This document shows positions 26,565 through 39,568 of a stretch of 64,000 nt of DNA, one piece after another; within the stretch, counting starts at the first letter, position 1; every line of letters starts with the position of its first letter. The translations under genes and the position numbers were made by a program. The stretch is from Oenanthe sinensis (taxonomy: Eukaryota > Streptophyta > Magnoliopsida > Apiales > Apiaceae), in contig CM053795.1 in NCBI GenBank assembly GCA_028671895.1, positions 13,289,501 through 13,353,500 of the forward strand. The letters run 5' to 3'. The notes beneath the pieces were generated by a model, which made no database searches, was not told the DNA's origin, and saw only the letters and a list, made by a program, of their open reading frames with translations.

Positions 26565-26840
26565 ACTTAACTGTACCTTGATAACTTGAACCATTATATT
26601 TTTGTAGAAAAATGGTTTAACTATAAAACTTTCTAGTTTGACGATTAAATTATTTATTTTTTAACATTTGATTGCATTCTGTTAAATATTTTTAAGTATG
26701 TTAGTGAAATAATACTTAATTGCACTCTGATAACCTGAATTATAATTATTTTTTTATTAAAAAATGATTCAATTATAAAAATTACCAATTTATTGGTCAA
26801 ACTATTTATTTTTAAATAGTTGATTGCATCCAATATTGTA
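26565..26840. repeat. Decayed tandem duplication, unit about 140-150 bp
   Basis: Two copies follow the same order: TG(T/C)AC..TGATAAC(T/C)TGAA, an AT-rich stretch with AAAAATG(G/A)TT, a TATTTATTTTT block, then TTGATTGCAT. They are diverged by many substitutions. Confidence 0.55.
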
Positions 26841-27238
26841 CACTATCTTTGTTTTATCATTATTAATACCAGAATTATTAAAATAATTTTACATTTATTT
26901 AAAAAATGAATTCGATGAGTTTGAGCGGTGTTTAATCAATACTTGAGATTAGAAAAAAAAATTAACACAATTTATAAATCAAAAAGTGGATAAGTGTAAA
27001 TATATAATTAGATTTTATTTTATAAAAGATAACTCTTTTAGAACTATATTTTTTGTAAAAAAAAATTGGCTAAAAAATTGTCTTTTCTCTATTTATTATA
27101 TAAACATATTTTATTATTAAAATATATACTTTTTTACCGACTGATAAATATGTTTTAGTCAAAAGCAAAAGGAACATATTATTTTGGGATTGTAACCTTT
27201 TTAGAAACATATGAATCCAAGACTCGATATGTTTTATT

Positions 27239-27370
27239 AATAATTATCAAAACAAATAAATAAATTATTAATAATTATCAAAATTATCAAAATTATCAAA
27301 ATGACTTTTCAGAAAGAGTCATTTTATCAAAATTATTAATAATTATCAAAATAAATAAATAAATTATTTG
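27239..27370. repeat. Direct repeats around a 13-bp stem hairpin
   Basis: TTAATAATTATCAAAA followed by AAATAAATAAATTATT occurs at both ends. Between them AAAATGACTTTTC and GAAAGAGTCATTTT form a hairpin with one bulge. Low-complexity AT DNA; no role assigned. Confidence 0.5.
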
Positions 27371-28045
27371 TTTTATTAAAATTATATATTGACAATCAAA
27401 GACTCGATATGGATGTGCTATCTTAATCATGCAACATCTATACAATCAAACAACTATAAAAAATATATTCTATCTTTGTTGTGTACCTCTATATGAAGAT
27501 AGACTCCATCGGTCTATGTCGTCTGGACTGAATTAAATTTGTTATGGTCCTTATGGACCAAAACCATTATGGATCCTGTTAGACCTTAAACTTGTAAACC
27601 AAACAACTTGTTAAGAGTATAAGTTAGCTTTAGAGTGAGTTTAAAATAAGTAACGGCAAAATCAAATCCATACAAATCAGAGAACGCTAGAGTCTAGAGA
27701 TAGACACAAGTAAAAAGTAACCGCTCACAGTCACCCCATCCAATGCCTCTTTTATATTTCAAGTGCATATATTTAGTATTTGTAAAATTTCGGGTCAAAA
27801 TCGAACCAGAACTTGAGACGGTAGATGATAGATGATATTTTATATTTTTTAATTTAAGTAGCAAAGTGTATATAAATAATATTAATCAAATTTTAAATAT
27901 AATATACTATTAAAATAACTTGTTCACATAGATGGTATCATCCCCTTAAGTTAAAGTATATATTTGTTGGGCTTTGTTAAATGAAGTCCAAATGAAATGA
28001 AACATTGATTAAAAGCCCAAGGGTATATTTAGAATTCTTCGCTAA

Positions 28046-28053
28046 TATAAATA
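28046..28053 (+). promoter_or_regulatory. Probable TATA box of the SNL gene
   Basis: TATAAATA follows two GGGCTT/AAGCCCA motifs (about 27969 and 28013), which are common in promoters of broadly expressed plant genes. Downstream are CATTA repeats and a likely 5'UTR intron (possible donor AAAG/GTCAGT at about 28260). The transcription start is inferred. Confidence 0.4.
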
Positions 28054-28304
28054 CGGCAGTGTCTCAGAAATATAACATCACATTACATTACATTACATAA
28101 CATTTCTCTAGTAATACACAGCAATAGTTGTGCTCCTTGAACAAAATATTATGAAACAAATTTATGTATCTATAAGACTTGATCTAGACTCTTGAGCTTG
28201 TTTATACTTAGGATCTATCCACTTTTATCTTCAATTGTAATAATCTTGAGGTTACTTAAAGGTCAGTCTACTGTTAATTGTTTTTTCAAGTAATTATAGT
28301 TACA

Positions 28305-28516
28305 GTTTTTGTGTGTCTCTATATATCTAGCTATATGTGTTTGTTTCTTGTGAAAAGTCAGTGTGTTTGTGTGTGTTTTTGTAGGTGTGAAGAGATTTTT
28401 GTGGATTGTTTAGTAAAGTAGATATATTTATGATTTTTGTGTGTTTTTTTGTATCTATGTATGTGTGTTTGTTATGAGAATTTAGTGTATCTGTGTGTGT
28501 TTTTGTAGGGATGAAG
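28305..28516 (+). repeat. Tandem duplication repeating a 3' splice site before the SNL start
   Basis: Two imperfect copies (about 28305-28392 and 28434-28516), offset by 124 bases, each end in GTGTGTTTTTGTAGG and then TGAAG. Both end in good AG acceptors. Only the second contains the ATG (ggATGAAG against GTGTGAAG). Confidence 0.7.
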
Positions 28517-31500
28517 CGAATAAGGGATGATTATGTGAACTCACCGTTTAAGAAGCCTACCGGTTCTTCTCGTGGCGAATCGTGAGTTTTTATTACTGGT
28601 GTAATTTGGTTTGCTTATTAATTGATTGTGATTTGTGTTAGTTTTGGTGTAATTGATTGGTTTTAGTGTAAAGTTTTGAGCTTTTGGTGGTATTGTTTGA
28701 CAAGTTGAGTAGTTTTTGTTTGTTGAATTGGGACTTTGTGTTGAAAATGGTTTATGGCCTTTTTTGGGGCATTGATTAGTTGATTTGACAAGGTAAGGAA
28801 AATTGGTGTTAAACTGTGGTCTTTGTGAATAATTTATTCAGATGGCTTTAAAAAATGGGTTGATATCGATGTTTTATGAATTGTGATTCGTTGTTGATAC
28901 TGTATTTCTGTGTTCCCATATGTAGTGATATAAGATTCAGCTTTTTATTTAAATTTTATTGCATGTCAGGATTTAGTGATGGGGTTATAGTATCTTATTA
29001 TGAATGGAGAAGTTACATAAAGGAAATAACTTGCAATTACTCTTTATAATTGTGTTATTTCTGTTTGCCCTAATCTTTTGCTGAAAATGTTATCTTTACT
29101 GATGATGAAGAGGGCAACCCCAAACTGCTGCTGGAGGTGGCAGCAGCAACAATGGTGGCGGTGGTCCCAGTGAAGGTGGCGGTGGAGGAGGTGTAGGAGC
29201 TGGTGCTGCTTCGGGACAGAAACTCACTACCAATGATGCATTAACTTATTTAAAGCAAGTAAAGGACATGTTTCAAGATAACAGGGAGAAATACGACATG
29301 TTTCTTGACGTGATGAAAGATTTCAAAGCTCAGCGGTATTATATAACTTAATCCAGAAGTATGTCAGGGTTAGAGTTTTGCTCGGAGTGTCATGCATTCA
29401 CTTGCTTTTTTTGCAGAATTGATACAGCCGGAGTTATCGCAAGGGTTAAAGAATTATTTAAAGGGCATAATAATTTAATTTTTGGGTTCAATACCTTTTT
29501 ACCCAAAGGGTATGAAATTACTGTTATCGAAGAGGAAGATACTCCACCTAAGAGATCCGTTGAGTTCGAAGAGGCTATAGGCTTTGTGAACAAGATAAAG
29601 GTGCGACTAATGTTATGATACATTGTTTTATGCCACTGATCATGTTCCTGTTGGCATGCAGTTTAAAGTTATTATAACACTTCTTTCCTCATTTGCAGAC
29701 ACGTTTTCAAGATGACGAGAAAGTGTACAAATCTTTTTTGGACATATTGAATATGTACCGGAAGGAGCATAAGGGTATTGATGAGGTCTACTTTGAGGTA
29801 ATTGTGTGTTATATATGTGCATTGTGTATTCAGATATGTTTGCCTATTTTACATCAGGTCTTGTTTTTAGGGCAAGCTTAGGTTATGAATTTAAATTTGT
29901 ACATACACAATTGCAGGTTGCTACACTTTTTAAGAACCACGCTGATTTGCTTGACGAGTTCATAAGATTCTTACCCGATGCTTCAGCAGTGGCATCAGAA
30001 CACAATGCTAAGCTTGGAAGGCAACAGTTGCATTTATATGAGGAGCGGGGTTCTACTATGCCGACTTTACGGGGGACGCACATGGATAAGGTAGTTTGCA
30101 AACCTAAAATATTTTTCTTTTCTGCTCATACACCTCATTTCCTGATGTTAAAAGGTTGCAATTGACAGCAACGCTTTCAACGAGACAGAATCATCGCTCC
30201 TCACATGGAATGCGATCAAAGTGTTGAACGTCATGATATAGATGATGATAAAACAATGATTAAGTTGCACAAGGAGCAGAAAAAGCGTGGTGACAAGGAC
30301 AATAGGGATAGGAGAATCCGAGACAAAGAATACAGAGACCCTGATCATGACATGCATCGTCTATTTGAGAAACGAAAATCTGCTCGAAAGGTTGATAACT
30401 TCGGAGGCGACCCAGTCCTGGAACCTTCTGATGACAAAGATGCCTTGAAAAGTGAGTTAATGCTGTTATTGGGTTACTTTGTGCCTTCGTAGTCATACAT
30501 GTGTAGATATTGCATTTCCTCCAAAGTGAAAGAAACATGTCTTTTTTAAAAAGAAAATAAGCATGAAAAAATGCGCCTCATTCAGCTTTAAGGTGAATTT
30601 GTGATCTTAGTTTAAAGTTGACATATATTTAACTAGATATAATTTATCTTTATAAACACGGCTTGCTACTTCATATATATATATATATATATTCATTTCT
30701 GATAGATGTTCCATTTTAAGGTTTCGCTAAATGACTTAACTCAGAAATTTAAGATAATGCATCTATATGCCAACTTAAATTTAAAATTTCTCATCTGTAC
30801 TTGCCATGTTGCTATATATTTTAACTAATGCCCTTCTCATGGCAATTTATGGTTTGCTATTATGCCAGGCCTGTACAAGCAAGAGTTCTCTTTCTGTGAT
30901 AAGGTAAAAGAGAGGCTACGGAATGCAGATGACTACCAGGCATTTTTGAAGTGTCTACATATTTTTAGCACCGAAATAATTTCAAGAAGGGAATTACAAG
31001 GCTTGGTATGTATCAGGCTCTTCATTGCTATTACTATATTACATTTTACTGTTGAGTTTATTTTGTAAGTGGAAACTTTTTGAAATCATATTTAGGGTTG
31101 TTCTATGTGCTTCCTTCATGTTAACATCTGCACAAACATTAAAAATGAGTAAATGAGCAAGATACTTTCAAGTTGTACAACTTCTGCATTTAATTAATAT
31201 ATTTTCTTTGGGTAGGTTAAATATGAGAAGATAAATTGAGTGTGATAAAAAAGAATCTAATATTCTATCAACGTATTTCCGTAGAACAATAAATTACTTG
31301 ATGATCATTTCCCTTCATCCTCTCTACACACTCATAGGAAAAAAATCCTATTTCATTGGATAATAATAATGTAGGAGGAAGGACTATGAACATATCCTCA
31401 TCAACATACAAAGTATGATATCTATGAGTTTTTTATTACTCCCCCCTTCCCCTTTTAGTTGTCCGTTTTGAAAAAAAAATGTCCCTAACTACTCGTCCAT

Positions 31501-34500
31501 CTCCTTTTCCAAAACTATTTTATATAGATTTTTCCAAAAAATAGCCTTATATTATTATTTCCAATGTTTGACTAATTCAAACATACAAACAATTCAACTC
31601 AATCTAATGCAATTATGAGGGATAATAAAGGAAACAAATTATCCAACTAACATTTTCTTAAAATCTGTGATTTTTTCAAAAGGGACAACTAAAAGGGGAC
31701 GGAGGGAATATTAGTTTTAACGGATTTGATGGGCTTGTAGAAAGGTTGGTATACTGCTAATAGTATAATTATGATATACTTCTTGAGACAACTCCAATTA
31801 GGAATGTAAGATATTTAATTTGGTATTGAGCGACTACAACTTTAGAACCTCACATCCTGATGCTTTATTAAAAATATTAAAATATTTTTATTTTAATATT
31901 TTTTTTATGATTTAAATTTAAATTTATTTTTATTTGTATAATAATAATTTAAACTTTATTTAATATTATATGTATATATTTTTATATAATTTATTTGTAT
32001 TTGTGTGTTTTGTATAGAGATGTATTTTAATTAGGAGATTAATGTGAGATATTTTAGTTTAGAGATTAATGTGAGATATTTTAGTTTAGATATTAATATT
32101 TTAGATTTTATTAAAATTGAATGGTTAGGATCGTTTCTATGGTTCACCTAAAATTGGACGGGTAGGATCTTTTCTATGGTTCACCTCAGTATTTCAAAAA
32201 AAAAAGTTATCTAGTTTGGTTATAATAATATAGTATAGAAGTATAGATATAGATATCTTGACACTTCACATGATTTGACGTGCTACATAGTAAAACACTA
32301 AAACCAATAAAATATAAATTATTGGTTAGACTGTTTGTAAAGTGTAATGCAGGATCCCTCAAGATTATGTAACTGCAATCTGGCTTCCAATACACCTGGA
32401 AGTTGACTATTGGATTTTTCGGTCCTGTTTCAGGTGGCAGATTTACTTGGAAAATACCCAGATCTTATGGAAGGGTTTAATGATTTTTTGGAACGCTGCG
32501 AGCGAGTTGGTAATGACATTAGATAAAGTTAAAGGTTTGTTTTATGAAAGTCATATCTTTCTGATGTGCCCATTTTTGCAGATGGATTTCTTCGTGGGGT
32601 AATGAGCAAAAGTATGTGAACCCTCCCCTACTAATTACTTTTTTTAAAACCCATTTCCATTGATATGACCATAATTGTGTTCTTTGATATAATTTTGTTT
32701 GCCGTGCACAATGGTACATCTGATTCCTTGCTTGTGGAAGGTGGATGATTTTTTGTTCTCCATCTATCACTTTAAACTACTACATTAAAATTAAAATTAG
32801 GATTTGAGCTGCTTTGAAAAGTCTGATGAAGTCATTGGTTGATAGCAGAATATTTCTGGAATGAAGGGCATGCTTCAAAAGCGGTGAAGATAGAGGACAA
32901 AGACAAGGAGCAAAGGCGGGACCTCGATGCTGCTAAAGAGAAGGATAGGTTTAAGGAGAAGTATTGGGGGAAATCTATACAAGAGCTTGATCTCTCCAAC
33001 TGTCAGCGTTGCACTCCTAGTTATAGGCTACTTCCTGAAGATGTATAAATATCTCATTTCTTCTTTTATATGTCTACTATTATTACTGTGTGGTAATTGT
33101 TGTGAGCTTCAATCTTCTATTGCAGTATCCAATACCATCAGCAAGCCAGAGATCTGAACTAGGAGCACAGGTGTTGAATGATTATTGGGTATCTGTGACT
33201 TCAGGTAGTGAGGATTACTCATTCAAGCATATGCGCAGAAATCAGTACGAGGAAAGTCTGTTTAGATGTGAAGATGATAGGTAAGATCTGCCTGATTTCC
33301 GTGCATATAATAAAGATTGTGGATAAACTAAACATGATTCTTAAACATGATTTTGTAAAGAAAATTTTAAATTGAAGACGATTTTTTCTTAAAACTATCA
33401 TATTACATTTTATTATCAATATCGAGGTGGTCTCTTTTTCTTCTTTCTTCTATTTTCCCTCTGTCCTGTTTGTATCCCAATTTCATCTCGTATGTGGTCT
33501 TTCAGTTGGTCTGAGTGTCATAATTTTACTCGCGCTTTCACGGGTCACAAGCAAGCCGGTGAGCAGATATATTGGAAAAGATCTGACACAAAACAAGTGT
33601 CTGTGTCCAAGTATCCAAGGATCTGACATGCCACGGTGCCGAAATTGAATAGTCCAATTGTGACAGCAGACATGATTTATTTCAGTTTTAGAACTATTGA
33701 CGAAAAATGTTACATGGCTACATTAGTATTTTCCCTCCCCACAGTACTGATACTTTATGATATTGAACCTATATGTAATATGAGCTATGAACATATCAAG
33801 ATAACATAGTTATATTAATGTGTGTATATATGTTCCAATTGTGCTCCCAAAGGTACCATCTCCCTTTTTTGTTTGGAAAGATGACCAGCTTCTTTGGCGG
33901 TTTCAGGTTTGAGCTTGACATGCTTCTGGAATCAGTGAGTTCTACGGTCAAGCGCATCGAAGACCTACTAAACAACATCAATAACAATTCTGTCAATTTG
34001 GATAGCCAATTCCGCATAGAAGACCACTTCACAGGTTTTTAATTCTGTGTACAGTTGTGATCTTAATGTAGTTAATTTTTTTTTTAAATTACTATTTTGC
34101 TAATATTTTTGTGTTCTTTTACTGCTCCTAGCTCTTAACCTAAGGTGTATTGAACGTCTTTACGGAGATCACGGCCTGGATACTTTGGATATATTACGCA
34201 AAAACCCTTCACATTCAATGCAAGTAGTAGTGGCGCGCCTAAAGCAGAAACAGGATGAGTGGTCAAAGTGTCGTTTAGATTTCAACAAGGTTTGGGCTGA
34301 CATATATGCAAAGAATCACTACAAATCACTTGACCACCGAAGTTTTTACTTCAAGCAACAAGATTCGAAGAATTTGAGCACAAAATGTGAGAAATACTTT
34401 TCCAAGCATAGTTATTTTCTTTTGCTTGGTATCATTTTCAGTTGATTTCACTTGTGACTTGTCCTGAAATTTATTAATTTTTGCATTTACATATTATTAA

Positions 34501-37500
34501 TCAAACTTTCTAAGTACACAATCTTTGACTTTTGAGTGCCATAATGTGATGAATAGAAATTAAAGAAATGACACGAGAGCAATTTAAAAGGGAATTTGTA
34601 TCATCTGCATGTTTGACCTACAGCTCTTGTTGTATTATAAAAGTGGAGTAGAAGTTTCTGTATAGTTCTTTTTTTTCCTTATACTCCTTGTCAAGAAAGG
34701 CATCAGTAAATTACAGATTGATATGCTTTTTTATGAAGTTTTTATCTTTGTTGCTCTTGATGTCATCTTTCGTATCACATAAGGTTGATGATTCCTTTCT
34801 ATTAGCTTTACAATCATCCTACCATGACTGCTGATTTGATTAGTTAGTCGCAATTTCACCTGTTATTCATTGTTTCAATTAATGACTTTGCCTGAATATA
34901 TGGGCTTATTACATAAATAATTGTACAATAAATGCCATGGGTCTGTATATTTAGGTAATTATTGACTGCAAATGTTTGGTTTACATTATTAGCCACCTTC
35001 AACCTGGCAAATTAAAGTATATTTCTTTTTATATATAGTCTTTATCTATTAATTTTCTTATTTTTATAGATGTATATATTTCTATTATGGTTCTTTGATG
35101 AAATTTACTTTTGCAAATGTGGCTATAAGTATATGTTCACATTGCAGTATAGAACCATTAAAAGAGCACCCTTTAATTTTAAAGGTAAATATGGCACGGA
35201 CAGATATAAATATAGAATATCTTCTCACTGGAATTATAATACGAAGACTTGTGATGTAAGAACTGTAGAAGTGCCTTGTTGGCTTTACTAGGTTGCATGA
35301 CCGTTCATTTTAATAATAGTAATTTATTTAATTTTGAATATTACTGCCTCTGCTCATGAATTCCATCCTTTTGCAGCCTTGGTGGCTGAGATCAAAGAAC
35401 TTAAGGAGAAAAGGCAGCAAGAGGATAATGTGCTTCTCTCTTTAGCTGCTGGATGCATACATCCTATAGCTCCTAATCTTGTGTTTAAATACACTGATAC
35501 CGGTATTCATGAAGACTTCTACAAACTGATCAAGTATTCATGTGACGAGATATGCACATCCAAAGAGCAATCAAATAAATCCATGAGGCTTTGGTGTACC
35601 TTCCTGGAGCCAATGCTAAGTGTTCCTTCTCGGCCTCTTGGTTCTGAAGATTATGAAGTTCCTTCAGCATCTAGGCATCATGGAATAAAAAGTGCTGGGA
35701 CGAGTAGCAGAGGACGAGAAGAAACTCTTGTTGCTGATGCTACAGCCGTTTGCTCTAAACAACCAAAGCCTTTATCAAATTTAGATGAGAATACTTCCAC
35801 AAACCAAGTAAATTCTGGAAGGGTAAGCTTGTTACATGGTGATATACTGGCCAAAGAAGATGGCTTTGGGCTCCCAAAAGATCCTAATTATACAGTTGGT
35901 GTTAATAAAGCGTCTGTATCTATTGCACTTGTGGCTTCTGCTGAACGGCCAGCCAGTTGTGATGCTGCACTTGCTATTGAAGAGGACATGGAACTAATTG
36001 CAGGTGTGTTAAGTATTAGGCCTTCTTAGTTGACATTTCTACTGATTCATGCTATTTGTTGGTCTTCATCTAATAATATCTCTTTGCCTGATTTTTTATT
36101 ATTTCAAGAACGTGAGGCAACTCAAAGGCCTACAAACAATGCAGCAGAAAATAGTCATGGAGTTTCTTGCAATATAGGTGATGTAACTTCATTGGAGGTA
36201 GGACATTCTCTGATAAATTAACCTTCTACAATATAAGTCCCATTTGGTCTCTAATATTATTTACCGAGTTGTTAGTGTATTTATATCAATATACAGAGTT
36301 CTGATTCAAGATCAGCTCCAAAAGTAAAAGGAGCTCTGACTGAAGGCACCAATGTACACAAAACCAGTGAAGATTCAGTTGATCCCTCTAAAAATGAGAA
36401 AGAAGAGGGTGAGTTGTCACCTCATACTGATTTTGAAGAGGACAACTTTGGTGCTTATGGTGGTTCCAATACATTGCGCAATGGAAAAAAGAGTATCGTA
36501 ACTATGCACTGTCAGGTAGGGACTGGTGAAGATGCCTCTTGTCATGATGTTGGAGGAGATAATGATGCAGATGCAGATGATGAGGACAGTGATAATGTTT
36601 CTGAGGCCGGAGAAGATGTTTCAGGCAGTGAATCTGCTGCTGATGAATGCTCACGAGAAGAGCATGAAGAGGATGAAGATGGCGAACATGACGAAGATGG
36701 TAAAGCTGAAAGTGAGTGTGAGGCTGAAGGGCTAGATGACGTACTTACTGGATATGGATCATCATTATCCCCATCTGAACGTTTTCTACAGAAAACTAAG
36801 CCGCTGGCAAAGCATGTTGCATCTTCATTACATGATAATGAGAAGAATTCTCGAGTGTTCTATGGAAATGATGCATTTTATGTTCTTTTTAGACTGCACC
36901 AAGTAAGAACAAAATTTCATTTCTTCCCTCACTTCCTATATTGACCATGACCATGACAACGTTGGCTTGCAATCATTAGTCAATTTCTTCAACGAGTTCC
37001 GTATTATACTTGAATGTAATCATATCCAGGTAATCGATATCATGTTATTTAATTGCGTTGCTAGATTTTGTATGAAAGGCTATTATCTGCTAAACAACAT
37101 TCGTCCGCTGCTGAAATGAAATTGAGAAATGGCAAAGATAATGGTTCAAACCTTTATTCCAGGTAATTGTGGCCCTCTTGCTTCTTATTCATCTTCAATT
37201 TATTATTTGGATATTAGTCTGGGAAGTTTGACTGTTGTGGACTATTGTGCAGGTTTATGAAAGCATTATATGATTTACTTGATGGATCTTCAGATAATGC
37301 GAAATTTGAGGATGATTGTCGAGCTATTATAGGCAACCAGTCATATGTGCTCTTTACATTGGACAAGTTGATATATAAACTTGTGAAACAGGTAAACCAG
37401 TCAATTAAACCCTAAATTGTCTTTTAAACATTTATTTCCAGCAAACTCATTAAGTTTATTTCAAAATTTACTGCAGCTTCAAACTGTTGCGAATGATGAG

Positions 37501-38851
37501 ATGGATAGTAAGCTTCTCCAGTTATTTGAGTATGAAAATTCTCGGCGAACTGAGAAATTTGTTGATTCAGTTTACTACGAGAACGCACATGTCCTTCTGC
37601 ATGATGAAAACATATACAGATTCGAATGTGTAGGCCTTCTGAACTGTTATGTCATTATCTATTGTTGATTATATGTATCTCGAAAAGCAGCTACAATACT
37701 TGCATACATTTTACTAGCCGGCTTAACTTTTGTTTTCCCTGTAGACATCTGAGCCATCCCAGTTGCGCATACAGTTGATGGATGACAGAAGTGAAAAGCC
37801 GGAGGTGGTTGCAGTTTCAGTGGACCCAAATTTTGCAACTTATTTTCACAAAGAATTTTTGTCTGTGGTTCCCAACAAGAAAGAGTCGCCGGGAATCCTG
37901 TTGCGAAGGTACTGATATTTTTGTAATGTTTGTGTGCGAGGTCCCAGGGATTGCATCAGTGCATGTTTGTGTATCAGCTGTGGATCTTGAGTACCCTGAA
38001 CTCAATTCCTGGCTAGGCCACCGTACTGCAGCCCATGAGGGTTCAGTTGCTCATTGGTTTTCATTTAAATATCTAGCTAAGAAAATGGTGTATAATCCCC
38101 AATATTATGCTGTTGTAGTGCCACTGTCCTGGATTCTCTTTATTTTATGCATCTGTCTCTAGAAAGTCCTGATCAGAATATCTTGTTGTACTAGGTAGTT
38201 AGTGTTGTAGCTCTTAGTTGGATGATCCAGTTATTGCGATGTTGCCCTTGAGATTGTAAAAGAACAATAAAAACTTTTATCATTGTACAATTTTGTATAC
38301 CTCTTATTTGTTTCTCATACAGAGTAACAAAGTATTATCTAGAGTCTAACTAAACATAAAGAATGCACCATGTCATACAGTGATTATGAAAGCTTAGAAA
38401 GAGCATTTACCAAGTTATCGGGTATCTTATCTTTGGACTAATTGCTCCCAGTGTGTATGTGAAGTGCTAATAAATAACTACATATGCAGGAACAAATGCC
38501 AGTATGCAGATCCTGACAAGTCTTCCACTATATGCATGGCGATGGAAGGTGTCAAGGTAATCAACGGTTTGGAATGCAAGATGGCTTGCACCTCATCCAA
38601 GGTACAATACTATTAACCAATATAGTTGCTTTATGTCTAACCATTATGCACTGCTATATATTGTGCAAGTTCATCTTTCAGCCAGTGATTTACTTTCTTT
38701 TTTTTATGACATGGTGCAGATCTCTTATGTTCTAGACACAGAAGATTTCTTCTGTCGTAAGAGATGCAGAAGAGAAAAATTGTCCACATTATCGAATCAG
38801 GACAAGGGAAGAGTACAAAAGTTTCACCAATTCTTAACAGCGTCAATGTAA
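28511..38851 (+). CDS. SNL: Paired amphipathic helix protein Sin3-like (SNL), 22 exons
   Basis: Exons: 28511-28581, 29111-29335, 29417-29600, 29699-29797, 29917-30090, 30169-30451, 30869-31005, 32434-32509, 32582-32611, 32849-33042, 33126-33280, 33907-34034, 34132-34386, 35377-36003, 36109-36197, 36297-36902, 37065-37162, 37253-37391, 37477-37629, 37745-37908, 38490-38601, 38720-38851. All phases agree, giving 1376 aa, normal for SNL. This nuclear scaffold brings histone deacetylases to repressors. Order: MKRIRDDY start; Gly-rich linker (about 32-59); PAH1 (about 61-135), PAH2 (about 145-215), PAH3 (about 346-415); deacetylase-interaction domain (about 472-570, with GSEDYSFKHMRRNQYEESLF); an acidic Asp/Glu tract (about 995-1055); and the C-terminal Sin3 co-repressor region ending in YVLDTEDFF and a basic tail. 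No internal stop or frameshift. The closest Arabidopsis paralogue (SNL1-6) is not decided. Confidence 0.93.
31439..31708. mobile_element. Stowaway MITE in SNL intron 7
   Basis: Ends CTCCCCCCTTCCCCTTTTAG and inverse TTCCCTCCGTCCCCTTTTAG are inverted repeats continuing through TTGTCC, flanked by TA on both sides. This is the Tc1/mariner-type Stowaway signature; 270 bp, non-coding. Confidence 0.88.
31870..32235. mobile_element. Helitron-like sequence in SNL intron 7
   Basis: Shares long AT-rich stretches in the same order with 24300-24570, including TTTAATATTATATGTATAT and GAGATTAATGTGAGATATTT. It lacks the hairpin/CTAG end and contains its own 38-bp tandem duplication (TTTCTATGGTTCACCT twice, about 32125-32190). 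Confidence 0.5.
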
Positions 38852-39240
38852 CAAACCATGCCTTTCTTTTGCATGGCAATACAGATGTGGCCAAGGTAAG
38901 ACTACTCTATAGCGTTATCTTTGTTGAATTAGAGCTTGCAAGTGTCTGTCTCCCATTTGCTTTGTGCGTCAGAAGTGAATACTGCTGACATATATCTATA
39001 TTTGCTGTGTATGTAGAAATTTGTGACATAATTAAGGCTCCAAAGATATTGCGGAATAAAGAACATTTTCGAAAGGGCATTGTTCTGTAAATAGAGACGC
39101 GAGTTGAACTATCTTCTGTAATTTAGTTGTGTATTCCAATGACATGTACATCAGTTTGTTTCTCTGTAATGTATCTTGTAATTCCAGAGGGAGGAATATG
39201 TTCTGGAAGCATTATGTTAAACTAGATTGTGAAAGAAAAC
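38852..39240 (+). terminator. 3' UTR and likely polyadenylation region of SNL
   Basis: AATAAA at 39055-39060 lies about 205 bases after the stop codon, followed by a T/G-rich stretch. No coding frame is seen here. The cleavage site is inferred. Confidence 0.5.
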
Positions 39241-39568
39241 GTTGAATAGGGAAAGAAATATAGCTATAAGACCTCTAATTTGAACTCCAGTTTTTCGCTT
39301 TCATACAAGGTTCGACCTGGTGCCATATTGGCTTGTTTTGGTCTTTGATTCTGAGTTGATTTGTTTTCTAAGTGGTTACTGTGATTATGGAACACATATA
39401 ATTATGTTCGACTTGTCAGTTTAATTGTGGTCACAGTAGTGTAACATTATGGTTACTGTAATTATGGAAGATATATAATTATGTTCACTACTTTGTTTTT
39501 TGTCGTAATAATTAATTGCCAGTTAAAATTTGACAACTCATCTTATATCGTAATAATATATTTTACAA

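Larger units (their letters stand above)
25080..28045. other. AT-rich intergenic DNA before SNL, no gene
   Basis: No coding region recognised. It holds a one-ended Stowaway-like terminus at 25908 (TA/CTCCCTCTGTCCCG) without a matching right end, a decayed tandem duplication (26565-26840), and local repeats with a hairpin (27240-27370). Confidence 0.45.

Noticed and set aside
27950..28300. Solo LTR upstream of SNL, suggested by TGTTGGG and TATAAATA
   Set aside because: No target duplication, no CA end and no partner copy; the GGGCTT motifs and TATA fit the SNL promoter better.
35070..35291. 73-aa frame in SNL intron 13
   Set aside because: Exons 13 and 14 join in phase without it (34386 to 35377), matching the family sequence; it would interrupt a conserved region.
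37782..38162. 126-aa frame overlapping the end of SNL exon 20
   Set aside because: It uses a different frame through the exon and continues into the intron; the spliced SNL frame explains the region.
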